From assembly GCA_020344435.1 (NCBI GenBank), contig CP070826.1:112868-123590 (forward strand): a DNA stretch of 10,723 bases, written 5' to 3'. Below are positions 1 through 6,423 of the stretch, in pieces. Below the pieces are notes generated by a model that was not told the origin of the DNA, did no database searches, and saw only the letters and a list, made by a program, of their open reading frames with translations. Each line of letters opens with the position of its first letter. Positions within the stretch are counted from its first letter, which is position 1. The position numbers and the translations under genes are program-made. The stretch is from Candidatus Bathyarchaeota archaeon (GTDB lineage: Archaea; Thermoproteota; Bathyarchaeia; Bathyarchaeales; Bathyarchaeaceae).

Positions 1-984
1 GAGACCAAGAACGATCCCAACAATCAATCCAGCCAGAGTGGCATAGAGAATGTTCATGTCAATCCCCAGATAATATAGCAGCAGAATCGCAAGAATGGCA
101 AATATGACACAGGTTATGTATGTTCCTCTATTGAGGGCGGAGCCCGGGCTACCACTTCCTCTAACTCTTACGAAGAGCAAGCCAATGATGGATGCGAAGA
201 TTCCAAGGGCCTTCACCAGTAGAGGTAAGATTACACCTGTCACTCCCAGAGTGAGCCCCCCTATTATCATCGCTGCTAGTACGCCAGCAACATACGAGTC
301 ATACAGGTCAGCTCCCATACCAGCCACATCGCCAACATTGTCACCAACGTTATCAGCAATCACCGCGGGGTTTCGAGGATCATCCTCGGGGATGTTCATT
401 TCAACCTTTCCAACGAGATCAGCGCCTATGTCAGCTGTCTTTGTGTATATGCCGCCACCAGCCTTGGCAAAGAGTGCGATTGTACTTGCACCGAAGCTGA
501 AACCGAGGATCACATCTGGAGCGTAGGAAACATCAAGAGGATTGTAGTAGATGTAGTAGAGCGCGCTGACCCCTATCAAGGCCAATCCTACAACCGCCAA
601 ACCCATCACTGCGCCGCCATAGAATCCGATTGAAAAGGCTTTGTTCAGACCTTTCCTAGCAGCCTGTGCAGTTCGAACATTTGCATGTAGCGCCACATCC
701 ATTCCGAGAAAGCCTGCTAAAGCTGAGCAGATGGACCCGATGATGTATGCTATGGCTTTATGATAGTCGAGGAGGATAGCTATCAACACTGCGACTATAG
801 CACTGAAGACCGCGAGTGTGATGTATTGCCTTTTCAGGTAGGCGACGGCACCTTCTCTAATAGCGTCTGAGATCTCCTTCATCTTGGGAGTGCCTACATC
901 TTGCCTCCTGACATGAAAATACAGATATAAAGCAACGATGATTGAAGCGATTCCGGAAATCGGAGCGATAATCAGTACATCCAT
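1..984 (-). CDS. hppA: Membrane-bound ion-pumping pyrophosphatase, N-terminal 328 residues (gene runs off the window)
   Basis: Integral membrane pyrophosphatase that couples hydrolysis of cytoplasmic PPi to H+ or Na+ export. The start is the ATG at 984, preceded by a GGGATGA-like ribosome site. No stop occurs before the window edge, and the family is usually about 650-750 residues, so roughly half is missing. Hydrophobic segments lie near residues 2-24, 55-100, 118-147 and 158-174, then from about 230 onward. Substrate and metal-binding motifs are intact: GGGIYTK (176-182), the D-x7-K-x-E signature (D185, K193, E195), EDDPRNP (200-206) and DNVGDNVGD (211-219). The gate motif reads GADLYDSY, with D226 and D229; position 229 is usually Glu in Na+-pumping enzymes. 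The residue that sets K+ dependence is outside the window, so ion and K+ type cannot be settled here. It has its own TATA-like box and is probably transcribed separately from the lipoate ligase gene upstream. Family assignment is very secure. Confidence 0.97.
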   Translation of the reverse strand, partial: MDVLIIAPISGIASIIVALYLYFHVRRQDVGTPKMKEISDAIREGAVAYLKRQYITLAVFSAIVAVLIAILLDYHKAIAYIIGSICSALAGFLGMDVALHANVRTAQAARKGLNKAFSIGFYGGAVMGLAVVGLALIGVSALYYIYYNPLDVSYAPDVILGFSFGASTIALFAKAGGGIYTKTADIGADLVGKVEMNIPEDDPRNPAVIADNVGDNVGDVAGMGADLYDSYVAGVLAAMIIGGLTLGVTGVILPLLVKALGIFASIIGLLFVRVRGSGSPGSALNRGTYITCVIFAILAILLLYYLGIDMNILYATLAGLIVGIVLGL

Positions 985-1029
985 TTTTTCATCCCTTGCG
1001 AACTCTTAGCGGTCATAACATGTAGACTT

Positions 1030-1039
1030 CTTTTATAAG
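1030..1039 (-). promoter_or_regulatory. TATA-like box for hppA
   Basis: The minus strand reads CTTATAAAAG, centred about 50 bp before the hppA ATG at 984. That predicts a transcript start near 1009 and a leader of about 25 nt holding the ribosome site. The box lies inside an imperfect dyad (AGACTT at 1024-1029, AAGTCT at 1037-1042), which might be a regulator site or chance. Inferred from sequence only. Confidence 0.5.
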
Positions 1040-1067
1040 TCTTGGGCTCGGTGATTCACGCAGCTTT

Positions 1068-1859
1068 CTATCTTGCGTTGTCTCCTTTGAAGTTCCAAGC
1101 GTCAGTTGCATACTTCTCCTTGCACAGTTCTTCAGCGAGACCCTCTTCATAATCTGTAAGGTTTCCTTCGACAAGCTCTGTGTCAAACGCCTTCTGAAAA
1201 CCTCGGGTCAACGCTTCGTGTGCCTCTTCGTTGGATATGCTTGATTGAAGCTCGCTTTCGATTGATGTCAGCCTTTTCTGCGCGACTCTCAACACATCTT
1301 CCAAGGACTTTGCCCATGGAACCTTAAGGAATGTAAACATCTTCTTCAGGTCTGTCTGCACCAAGAAAGTTCCATGCTGGAGGAGTACGCCTCTTCTATG
1401 GAGCTGTGCGCTTCCAGAGAACTTTCTTCGGTCTACTGTGATGTTGGGACACTGCTCTGGATCTCCCAGATTGAAATCCGCGGTCACTCCCAGAATCTTA
1501 GCAGCTTCAACAAGCCCCCTGCAGATTATGTTGTAGGCGGAGACAACGTCTTTTGATCCTACATCCTCCTCGCTCACAATCACACTATAGGTTATTTCGC
1601 CTTCGTAATCATGATAGACAGCTCCGCCGCCTGTGATCCGCCTCACGATGTCTATCCCACGTCTTCTGCAGTCTTCAACATGAACCTCATCTGAAGCTCT
1701 CTGAAACCGCCCTAAAGAAACGGCTGAGGGCTTCCATCTGTAGAAGCGTAGGGTATTCGGTACCATCCCAGCTATTCTAGCCTTCAAAACAGCCTCGTCG
1801 ATAGCCATATTCATGAAGGCCTTTCTAATCTCTAATCTAAGCATTCTCCAAGCGCCCAT
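1068..1859 (-). CDS. lplA: Lipoate-protein ligase A, catalytic chain (BPL/LplA/LipB family)
   Basis: A 263-residue enzyme that activates and attaches lipoate (or a related acyl group) to lysines of acceptor domains such as glycine-cleavage H protein or 2-oxoacid dehydrogenase E2. Visible family signatures are RFYRW (38-42), the RR..GGGAVYHD loop (73-84), and KFSGSAQ (146-152), whose Lys146 is the expected lipoyl-adenylate contact, followed by LLQHGTFLV (159-167). The C-terminus (ELCKEKYATDAWNF) matches the end I recall for the Thermoplasma acidophilum LplA. That enzyme has this length and needs a separate small LplB chain for activation, and no LplB is visible here. Cys137, just before the conserved lysine loop, leaves open an octanoyl- or lipoyl-transferase role (LipM-like). 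The start is ATG 1859, with Met6 (1844) as an alternative. A TATA-like box lies upstream. Exact substrate is inferred. Confidence 0.85.
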   Translation of the reverse strand: MGAWRMLRLEIRKAFMNMAIDEAVLKARIAGMVPNTLRFYRWKPSAVSLGRFQRASDEVHVEDCRRRGIDIVRRITGGGAVYHDYEGEITYSVIVSEEDVGSKDVVSAYNIICRGLVEAAKILGVTADFNLGDPEQCPNITVDRRKFSGSAQLHRRGVLLQHGTFLVQTDLKKMFTFLKVPWAKSLEDVLRVAQKRLTSIESELQSSISNEEAHEALTRGFQKAFDTELVEGNLTDYEEGLAEELCKEKYATDAWNFKGDNAR

Positions 1860-1920
1860 TTTTCCCCATCCAGAATACTCTCTAGTCAGACTTGTCTCAT
1901 CGATTAGGAGTGTAGCTCCG

Positions 1921-1928
1921 ATTTAAAG
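1921..1928 (-). promoter_or_regulatory. TATA-like box for lplA
   Basis: The minus strand reads CTTTAAAT about 65 bp before the lplA ATG, just past the stop of the lysE-family gene. It suggests that lplA has its own transcript with a leader of about 40 nt. Inferred from motif and position. Confidence 0.45.
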
Positions 1929-1941
1929 CCTGACGGTTATT

Positions 1942-2589
1942 CTAAACTAGCACCTGAAGAGCCGATGCTAGAAACGTGAGTCCGAAGTAGACCAAGAATG
2001 CTCCAAACACCATCATTAATATCCTGTACCACCTGGAATCCATGATCTTTGTTCCTGCATGTGCGAAGTGAGCCACTATTGTTAGCCAAGCATAGTCCAT
2101 CCACACGTGGCTGACATACATCAACAAGACGCCAAAAAGCGCGCCGAAGACCAGCGCGTCCACAACAAGCTTACTCCCGACCGCTAGCCACCAGACGATA
2201 AAGTATGGATTCAGACCCGTGAAGACCAAGCCCAAGAGCAGCGGGTTGCGAGGCACAATTCCATTGTAGTCTGGAGCGTCAGATTTGGATGTTAGGAAAT
2301 GACGGATCTGTAGTGCGCCGAAGACTAAGAGAACCAGACCGCCCGCAATTCCAGTTGATATCTTCACAGCTGGTTCGCCTGCGACTTGGCTTGCTACCTC
2401 GCCGAAGACAAAGGCTAGGAGAAGAACGAGCGGAAGCTCAACTAGGGTATGGCCGATTGAAAAGGCCAAGCCCCCTCTGGCTCCTGATTTGGTTCCATGG
2501 GAGATGGCGGCGAAAAACAGGGGGCCAGGCGCCAAGGCTCCAGAGGCGGTGACTAACACAACGGTTGCGATGAAATCTAGTAATTCCAT
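1942..2589 (-). CDS. LysE/RhtB-family amino-acid exporter
   Basis: A 215-residue polytopic membrane protein of the LysE family, whose members export amino acids or small metabolites. The family signatures are an N-terminal membrane segment ending in SGALAPGPLFFAA, then a glycine-rich GARGGLAFSIGHTLVE stretch, and a later NPYFIVWWLAVG segment. About six hydrophobic segments are visible, the last (ILMMVFGAFLVYFGLTFLAS) close to the C-terminus. I chose the ATG at 2589. The frame stays open to an ATG at 2679, but that would overlap the end of hdrA by 32 bp and add about 30 hydrophilic residues with three cysteines before the first membrane segment. The shorter form fits the family's usual 200-220 residues. 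The substrate cannot be predicted. It lies downstream of hdrA on the same strand but has a possible promoter of its own, so a functional link to the redox genes is unproven. Confidence 0.88.
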   Translation of the reverse strand: MELLDFIATVVLVTASGALAPGPLFFAAISHGTKSGARGGLAFSIGHTLVELPLVLLLAFVFGEVASQVAGEPAVKISTGIAGGLVLLVFGALQIRHFLTSKSDAPDYNGIVPRNPLLLGLVFTGLNPYFIVWWLAVGSKLVVDALVFGALFGVLLMYVSHVWMDYAWLTIVAHFAHAGTKIMDSRWYRILMMVFGAFLVYFGLTFLASALQVLV

Positions 2590-2631
2590 ATGACCACGAG
2601 GACATAGCTGAGTGACAGGGTCTTCCAAGTT

Positions 2632-2640
2632 GCATATAGG
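2632..2640 (-). promoter_or_regulatory. Possible TATA-like box for the LysE-family gene
   Basis: The minus strand reads CCTATATGC, about 47 bp before the chosen ATG at 2589, giving a predicted leader of about 20-25 nt. It overlaps the sequence just after the hdrA stop. Weak evidence that also supports the shorter start. Confidence 0.35.
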
Positions 2641-2647
2641 CGCTATG

Positions 2648-5071
2648 CTATTTCTTCTTTCGTGAGAGCATTCTTTCAAGGGTTGGTTGCAGCTTCTCGT
2701 TTTCCGCTTTGATTCTTTTCTCTCCGAGGGTTTCCATGTGTTCAGTCATCTCCTTGATGACCTCGGCGAATTTCACTCCTTCCGCTGCGGATACGTATTC
2801 AACCCTGAACCTTTCTGGGCTCAGCCCTAGCTTCTCGAATATCTTGGCCAGAGCTTCCATTCTTGCTTTCATCTTCACATTGCCGGAGATGTAGTGGCAG
2901 TCATAGGGCAGGTGGCAAGCGCCAACCAGCACCATGCCAGCGCCTAATCTGAAAGCCTCAAGGACGAAGTCTCTGTCTACGCGCCCTGAGCACATCACCC
3001 GGATGGCTCTAATGGTGGGTGGATATTCGAAACGGCTGGTTCCGGCGAGATCTGCTCCTGCGTAGCTACACCAGTTGCAGAGAAAGGCGAGTATCTTACT
3101 CTGAGGATTCTCTGCTAGGGCAGCTCGAATCTGTGCGATAATCTGGGCATCGGTGAAATGCATCTGGGCAATGGCGTCAGCTGGGCACTCGGCGACGCAG
3201 GTGCCGCATCCATGGCACATGGCCGCGGTCACCACGGCGGGTTCTCCCTCAGGAGCGCTGATGGCTCCATAAGGGCATCCTCTGGCGCAGATGCCGCATT
3301 TCACCCTCGTGTTTCTGCAGGCGTCTGGGTCGACGACTGCTATGATGGGTTCTATCTCCCAAGTCTTCTTGGAGAGGATGGTGGCTGCTCTTGATGCGGC
3401 TCCACTTCCCTGGGAGACGCTGTATGGTATGTCTTTGGGTCCTTGACAGGCTCCAGCGAGGAAAATGCCGTCTGTGGGTGTGTCGAGAGGTTTGAGTTTT
3501 GGGTGGCTTTCCATGAAGAAGCCGTCGGCCCCACGAGAGACGTTCAGGACTCTTGACATCTCATCGGTTCCCTCGTTGGGGATAGATGCCGTGGACAACA
3601 CCACCATATCGGCCTCTAGCTCGATTGGCTCGCCGAGGGTCATGTCCTCGGCGCGTATGATAAGATTCTTTGTTTCGGGGTCTTCGATTATCTTGGAGAC
3701 TCTTCCGCGGATGAAAGTGACGCCTGCTTTGCGGGCTCTCTGATAGAATTCTTCGTAGCCTTTGAAGTTTGTGCGCATGTCCATGTAGAGGAGGTATATT
3801 TCCACGTCATCTCCATACTTCTCCTTGAGCTGAACTGCGTGTTTCACTGAGTACATGCAGCAGTAGCCTGAGCAATACTCATACTTGTTTACGTCTCGCG
3901 AACCTACGCATTGGATTATGGCAACTCTATGCGGCTTCTTCCCGTCGGAGGCGCGCACAACCTTTCCGCCTGTTGGACCAGCTGCCAGAATGAGTCTCTC
4001 AAGCTCCAGCGCCGTGATGACGTTGTCATACTTGCCGTATCCATACAGGCTGTCATCGTAGGGTTCATAAATGTTGTATCCAGTTGAGACTATGATCGCT
4101 CCAACTTCGAGTTCTATCTCTTCAGCCTCCTGCTCGAAGTTGATGGCTTGACGAGCGCCACAAGCGTCTACACACTTGTAGCACTCGATGCAGTAATCTT
4201 TAAGAATTGTGTAGACAAGCGGAACCGCTTGATCGAAGGGAACTGAAATCGCCTTTCTAACACCCATATTCATGTCCCATTCATTGGGAATCTCTATGGG
4301 ACAGACATCTCGACACTCGCCACAACCAGTGCAATCGTCCGCAATAATGTATCGTGGGTTCTTCCGAATCCGGACCTTGAAGTTGCCCACGAAGCCTTCT
4401 ACGCTGAGGAGGTCAGCAAATGAGATTATTTCTATGTTGGGATGGCGAGAGACGTCAACCATCTTTGGACCTTCGATGCATATGCTGCAGTCCAAGGTTG
4501 GAAAAGTCTTATCCAGCTGTGCCATGTGTCCTCCGATGCTCTCGCCTCTCTCAAGAAGATATACTTTGAATCCCATGTCAGCGAGATCTAGCGCCGCGCT
4601 TATGCCAGCTATTCCGCCTCCCACGATCAGAGCCCTATTTGTCACGGGAACCTCCATCGTCTTGAGTTCTCTCAGCAGTCTTGCCTTCGCCACAGCCATC
4701 TTCACGATTTCTTTGGCCTTCTCGGTGGCTTCCTTCGGCGTGTTTGGATGGCACCAAGAGGAGAATTCCCTTATGTTCGCCATCTCGAAAAGGTAAGGAT
4801 TCAATCCTGCTTCAGCCACGCATCTTCGGAAGGTAGGTTCATGCATGCGTGGAGAACACGCGGCGACAACAACGCGGTTTAGGTTGTGTTCCTTTATCGC
4901 CTTTCTAATCTCGTCCTGTCCTGGATCCGCACATGTGTAGCGGTTACGTTTCGCGAAGACCACATTGGGGAGTGTCCGAGCGTACTCTGTGAGCTCTTCC
5001 ACGTCGATTACGCCGGCGATGTTGAGACCACAGTGGCAGACGAAGACTCCGATTCGTGGTTCTTCAGACAT
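2648..5071 (-). CDS. hdrA: Heterodisulfide reductase subunit A fused to an MvhD domain (HdrA-MvhD)
   Basis: An 807-residue cytoplasmic flavin/iron-sulfur protein, the electron-bifurcating core of Hdr-type complexes. Domains in order: the HdrA N-terminal domain (about 1-135, with C47 and C72 in the usual motifs); the FAD-binding thioredoxin-reductase-like domain (GGGIAG at 151-156); a ferredoxin insert with two 4Fe-4S motifs (C247/250/253/257 and C294/297/300/304); the rest of the flavin domain (QCVGSRD at 387-393; LAGACQGPKDIP near 538-549); a C-terminal ferredoxin pair (C585/592/595/599 and C619/622/625/629); then an MvhD/FlpD-like domain (about 655-775) with CNWCSYAGAD, MCSGRV and CHLPYDCHY. 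MvhD normally links HdrA to a hydrogenase or formate dehydrogenase through a 2Fe-2S cluster. I chose the ATG at 5071, one base after the stop of the polyferredoxin gene and behind GGAGGGGC, over the ATG at 5089. HdrB and HdrC are absent from the window. Confidence 0.95.
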   Translation of the reverse strand: MSEEPRIGVFVCHCGLNIAGVIDVEELTEYARTLPNVVFAKRNRYTCADPGQDEIRKAIKEHNLNRVVVAACSPRMHEPTFRRCVAEAGLNPYLFEMANIREFSSWCHPNTPKEATEKAKEIVKMAVAKARLLRELKTMEVPVTNRALIVGGGIAGISAALDLADMGFKVYLLERGESIGGHMAQLDKTFPTLDCSICIEGPKMVDVSRHPNIEIISFADLLSVEGFVGNFKVRIRKNPRYIIADDCTGCGECRDVCPIEIPNEWDMNMGVRKAISVPFDQAVPLVYTILKDYCIECYKCVDACGARQAINFEQEAEEIELEVGAIIVSTGYNIYEPYDDSLYGYGKYDNVITALELERLILAAGPTGGKVVRASDGKKPHRVAIIQCVGSRDVNKYEYCSGYCCMYSVKHAVQLKEKYGDDVEIYLLYMDMRTNFKGYEEFYQRARKAGVTFIRGRVSKIIEDPETKNLIIRAEDMTLGEPIELEADMVVLSTASIPNEGTDEMSRVLNVSRGADGFFMESHPKLKPLDTPTDGIFLAGACQGPKDIPYSVSQGSGAASRAATILSKKTWEIEPIIAVVDPDACRNTRVKCGICARGCPYGAISAPEGEPAVVTAAMCHGCGTCVAECPADAIAQMHFTDAQIIAQIRAALAENPQSKILAFLCNWCSYAGADLAGTSRFEYPPTIRAIRVMCSGRVDRDFVLEAFRLGAGMVLVGACHLPYDCHYISGNVKMKARMEALAKIFEKLGLSPERFRVEYVSAAEGVKFAEVIKEMTEHMETLGEKRIKAENEKLQPTLERMLSRKKK

Positions 5072-5072
5072 T

Positions 5073-5993
5073 CTAGCCCCTCCATGCAAGGCGTTTCTCT
5101 ACGGTTTCCTTAACCTTCTTGACGCTCTTGGCCTGTAGCTCTTTGGTCATCTCTTTGGTTGATGTCAGCTTCTCCAGAGCCTTGTTCCAAGCTCCAGAGC
5201 GGATCGGCGTGTGCCGTATGGAGGTTCTTTGGAGCTCAAGAGCGTCTTCCTCGGGGCAAACCATCTTACATGCGCCACAGTAGATACAAAATAACTCGTT
5301 GACATGTACTTTCTCATCTTCAGAAAGATATAAAGCTCCAGTTATTGGACACACATCGAGGCAGTCTTGGCAGTTTTCCGGACATCTTTCAGGAGTTATC
5401 TTGATGAAGCCTTGAATCATCTTCCGCACGCGGATGGCGTCGTCGGGGCATTTCAATTCGCAAAGGCGACAGCAAGGGCAGAGATTCTTATCGATGTCCA
5501 CTACGACTTTTAGATTCTCCTTGCCAGGCCACGATTTGATGTCCCTCACTTCTTCCCCATCTGGACTCGTCACCCTAACCTTGATCAACTCTAATGGACA
5601 GGCTTCTTCACAATCCACACAGTCCAGATCACATTTAGTCGTGTCCACATCTATCTCGCGGATGAACTGAGGAAAACTCTCCGACTCGAGGACTGAGATT
5701 AAATGTTCGCCATCAACTTTAACCTCAATGGCTCCAAAGGGGCAGATCGGGCCACACATCCCACAATAATGGCACTTCTGCTCGTCGATGTTTATGGTGG
5801 GAGGCTCAACCCTTTCCCCTTCAACCTTGGGAGACTTCTTGATCTCGATCGCTTCTCTTGGGCAGATCGCCGCACATATCCCACACCCCGTACAGAGCTC
5901 TTTGTCCAGAGTCAGAGCATACCGTTTAGCATGTAGGACTCTCTCTATCGTCTGTTCCTTGTCCATGTTGGTTTTCAGCAGTTTAAGGGGCAT
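5073..5993 (-). CDS. Polyferredoxin with six 4Fe-4S cluster motifs
   Basis: A 306-residue soluble electron carrier with no signal peptide or membrane segment. Six motifs could each bind one 4Fe-4S cluster: C34/37/40/44, C74/77/80/84, C121/125/128/132, C172/175/178/182, C204/208/211/215 and C236/239/242/246. Motifs 3 and 5 have a C-x3-C opening (CDLDC, CPENC) in place of C-x2-C, so expanded and standard motifs alternate in the second half. The tail after 250 has no cysteines and is charged and probably helical (SGAWNKALEKL..., ending RLAWRG). It resembles the multi-cluster polyferredoxins of methanogen Hdr/Fwd systems (MvhB, FwdF) in build, but I cannot assign it to one of them. It stops one base before hdrA, so its likely job is moving electrons to or from HdrA. 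The start is ATG 5993 behind GAGGAAA; Met10 (5966) has no visible ribosome site. Confidence 0.9.
   Translation of the reverse strand: MPLKLLKTNMDKEQTIERVLHAKRYALTLDKELCTGCGICAAICPREAIEIKKSPKVEGERVEPPTINIDEQKCHYCGMCGPICPFGAIEVKVDGEHLISVLESESFPQFIREIDVDTTKCDLDCVDCEEACPLELIKVRVTSPDGEEVRDIKSWPGKENLKVVVDIDKNLCPCCRLCELKCPDDAIRVRKMIQGFIKITPERCPENCQDCLDVCPITGALYLSEDEKVHVNELFCIYCGACKMVCPEEDALELQRTSIRHTPIRSGAWNKALEKLTSTKEMTKELQAKSVKKVKETVEKRLAWRG
5076..5083 (-). promoter_or_regulatory. Strong ribosome binding site that fixes the hdrA start
   Basis: The minus strand reads GGAGGGGC, four bases before the ATG at 5071 and overlapping the last codons of the polyferredoxin gene. It supports tight translational coupling of the two genes and argues against the ATG at 5089, which lies upstream of this site. 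Confidence 0.75.
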
Positions 5994-6047
5994 CTGAGTT
6001 TCCTCATCTGAAGGATTGTAAGAGAGACTAAATAGGCTAGGCAGACG

Positions 6048-6060
6048 CTTATTTATCTTA
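6048..6060 (-). promoter_or_regulatory. Candidate TATA-like box for the polyferredoxin-hdrA operon
   Basis: The minus strand reads TAAGATAAATAAG, about 60 bp before the ATG at 5993, giving a leader of roughly 30-35 nt. A second A/T-rich stretch (CTATTTAG on the minus strand, near 6030) would give a shorter leader. I cannot choose firmly between them. Confidence 0.35.
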
Positions 6061-6171
6061 TCTCTATCGACAAATGAGACATGACAGGCTCAGGGCGCGA
6101 ATCTGAAGTATGGAACTTTCCTTCACAATTTTGAAATATCCTGTTGGTACTCTTACAAATGGGGGATTTTG

Positions 6172-6345
6172 GTGTCCAGATTTACGCGCTTGCTGAAATC
6201 GCCAAAAGAGAAGGACGCGTTGGAAAGTGAAGGGTCACAGACGAAATGTGATAGATGTGGTATGAGACCAGCAATAGACTCAGATGGTCTGTGCAACCAG
6301 TGTAAATTTGACAATGTCCTAACTCAACTGGTGAAGAGAAAATAA
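6172..6345 (+). CDS. Small zinc-ribbon protein (57 residues), unknown function
   Basis: A short reading frame between the polyferredoxin and hflX genes, on the opposite strand to both. It starts with GTG at 6172 behind GGGGGAT (6161-6167) and ends with TAA at 6345. The basic N-terminus (SRFTRLLKSPKEKD) is followed by CDRCGMRPAIDSDGLCNQC (residues 26-44), a C-x2-C-x11-C-x2-C pattern typical of a treble-clef or zinc-ribbon knuckle, then a short KRK-ending tail. Paired CxxC knuckles separated by a turn are unlikely by chance in so short a frame, and small archaeal proteins of this kind are common, often bound to RNA, ribosome or polymerase. No ATG lies in frame; TTG 6169 is an alternative start and the frame stays open back to 6085. 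A weak A/T-rich box (TTGAAATATCC, 6131-6141) lies upstream. Function is not known to me. Confidence 0.65.
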   Translation: MSRFTRLLKSPKEKDALESEGSQTKCDRCGMRPAIDSDGLCNQCKFDNVLTQLVKRK

Positions 6346-6423
6346 GGTCCAGACTTTGCGCATAACGAGTCAATGGTGTCCGCGGCACTGTGCCTTACGT
6401 ATGTGTAGCTGATTCTCTTTCGC

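Noticed and set aside
95..526. A 143-codon plus-strand open frame.
   Set aside because: It is antisense to hppA, whose pyrophosphate-binding motifs are encoded on the minus strand in this stretch. The plus-strand product is low-complexity in Ser, Pro, Thr and Ala.
2590..2679. N-terminal extension of the LysE-family protein to the ATG at 2679.
   Set aside because: It overlaps the end of hdrA, adds a hydrophilic cysteine-bearing tail unlike the family, and is not needed for normal length. The ATG at 2589 begins right before the first membrane segment.
4272..4796. A 174-codon open frame antisense to hdrA.
   Set aside because: It lies wholly opposite strongly conserved HdrA sequence (FAD motif, ferredoxin cysteines) and its translation shows no domain or motif. 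It is a codon-bias shadow.
6070..6110. Possible C/D-box small RNA (ATGAGA followed by CTGA).
   Set aside because: The C box does not match RTGATGA, no D'/C' pair is clear, and such short motifs are common by chance.
6182..6388. A 68-codon minus-strand open frame in the polyferredoxin-hflX gap.
   Set aside because: It is antisense to the zinc-ribbon frame, which has a convincing CxxC pair and a ribosome site. The minus-strand product has no recognisable feature.
6384..6394. Inverted repeat GGCAC-T-GTGCC between the zinc-ribbon and hflX genes, as a terminator.
   Set aside because: The loop is one base and no T-run follows on either strand. Archaeal termination depends mainly on T-runs, so this is not supported.
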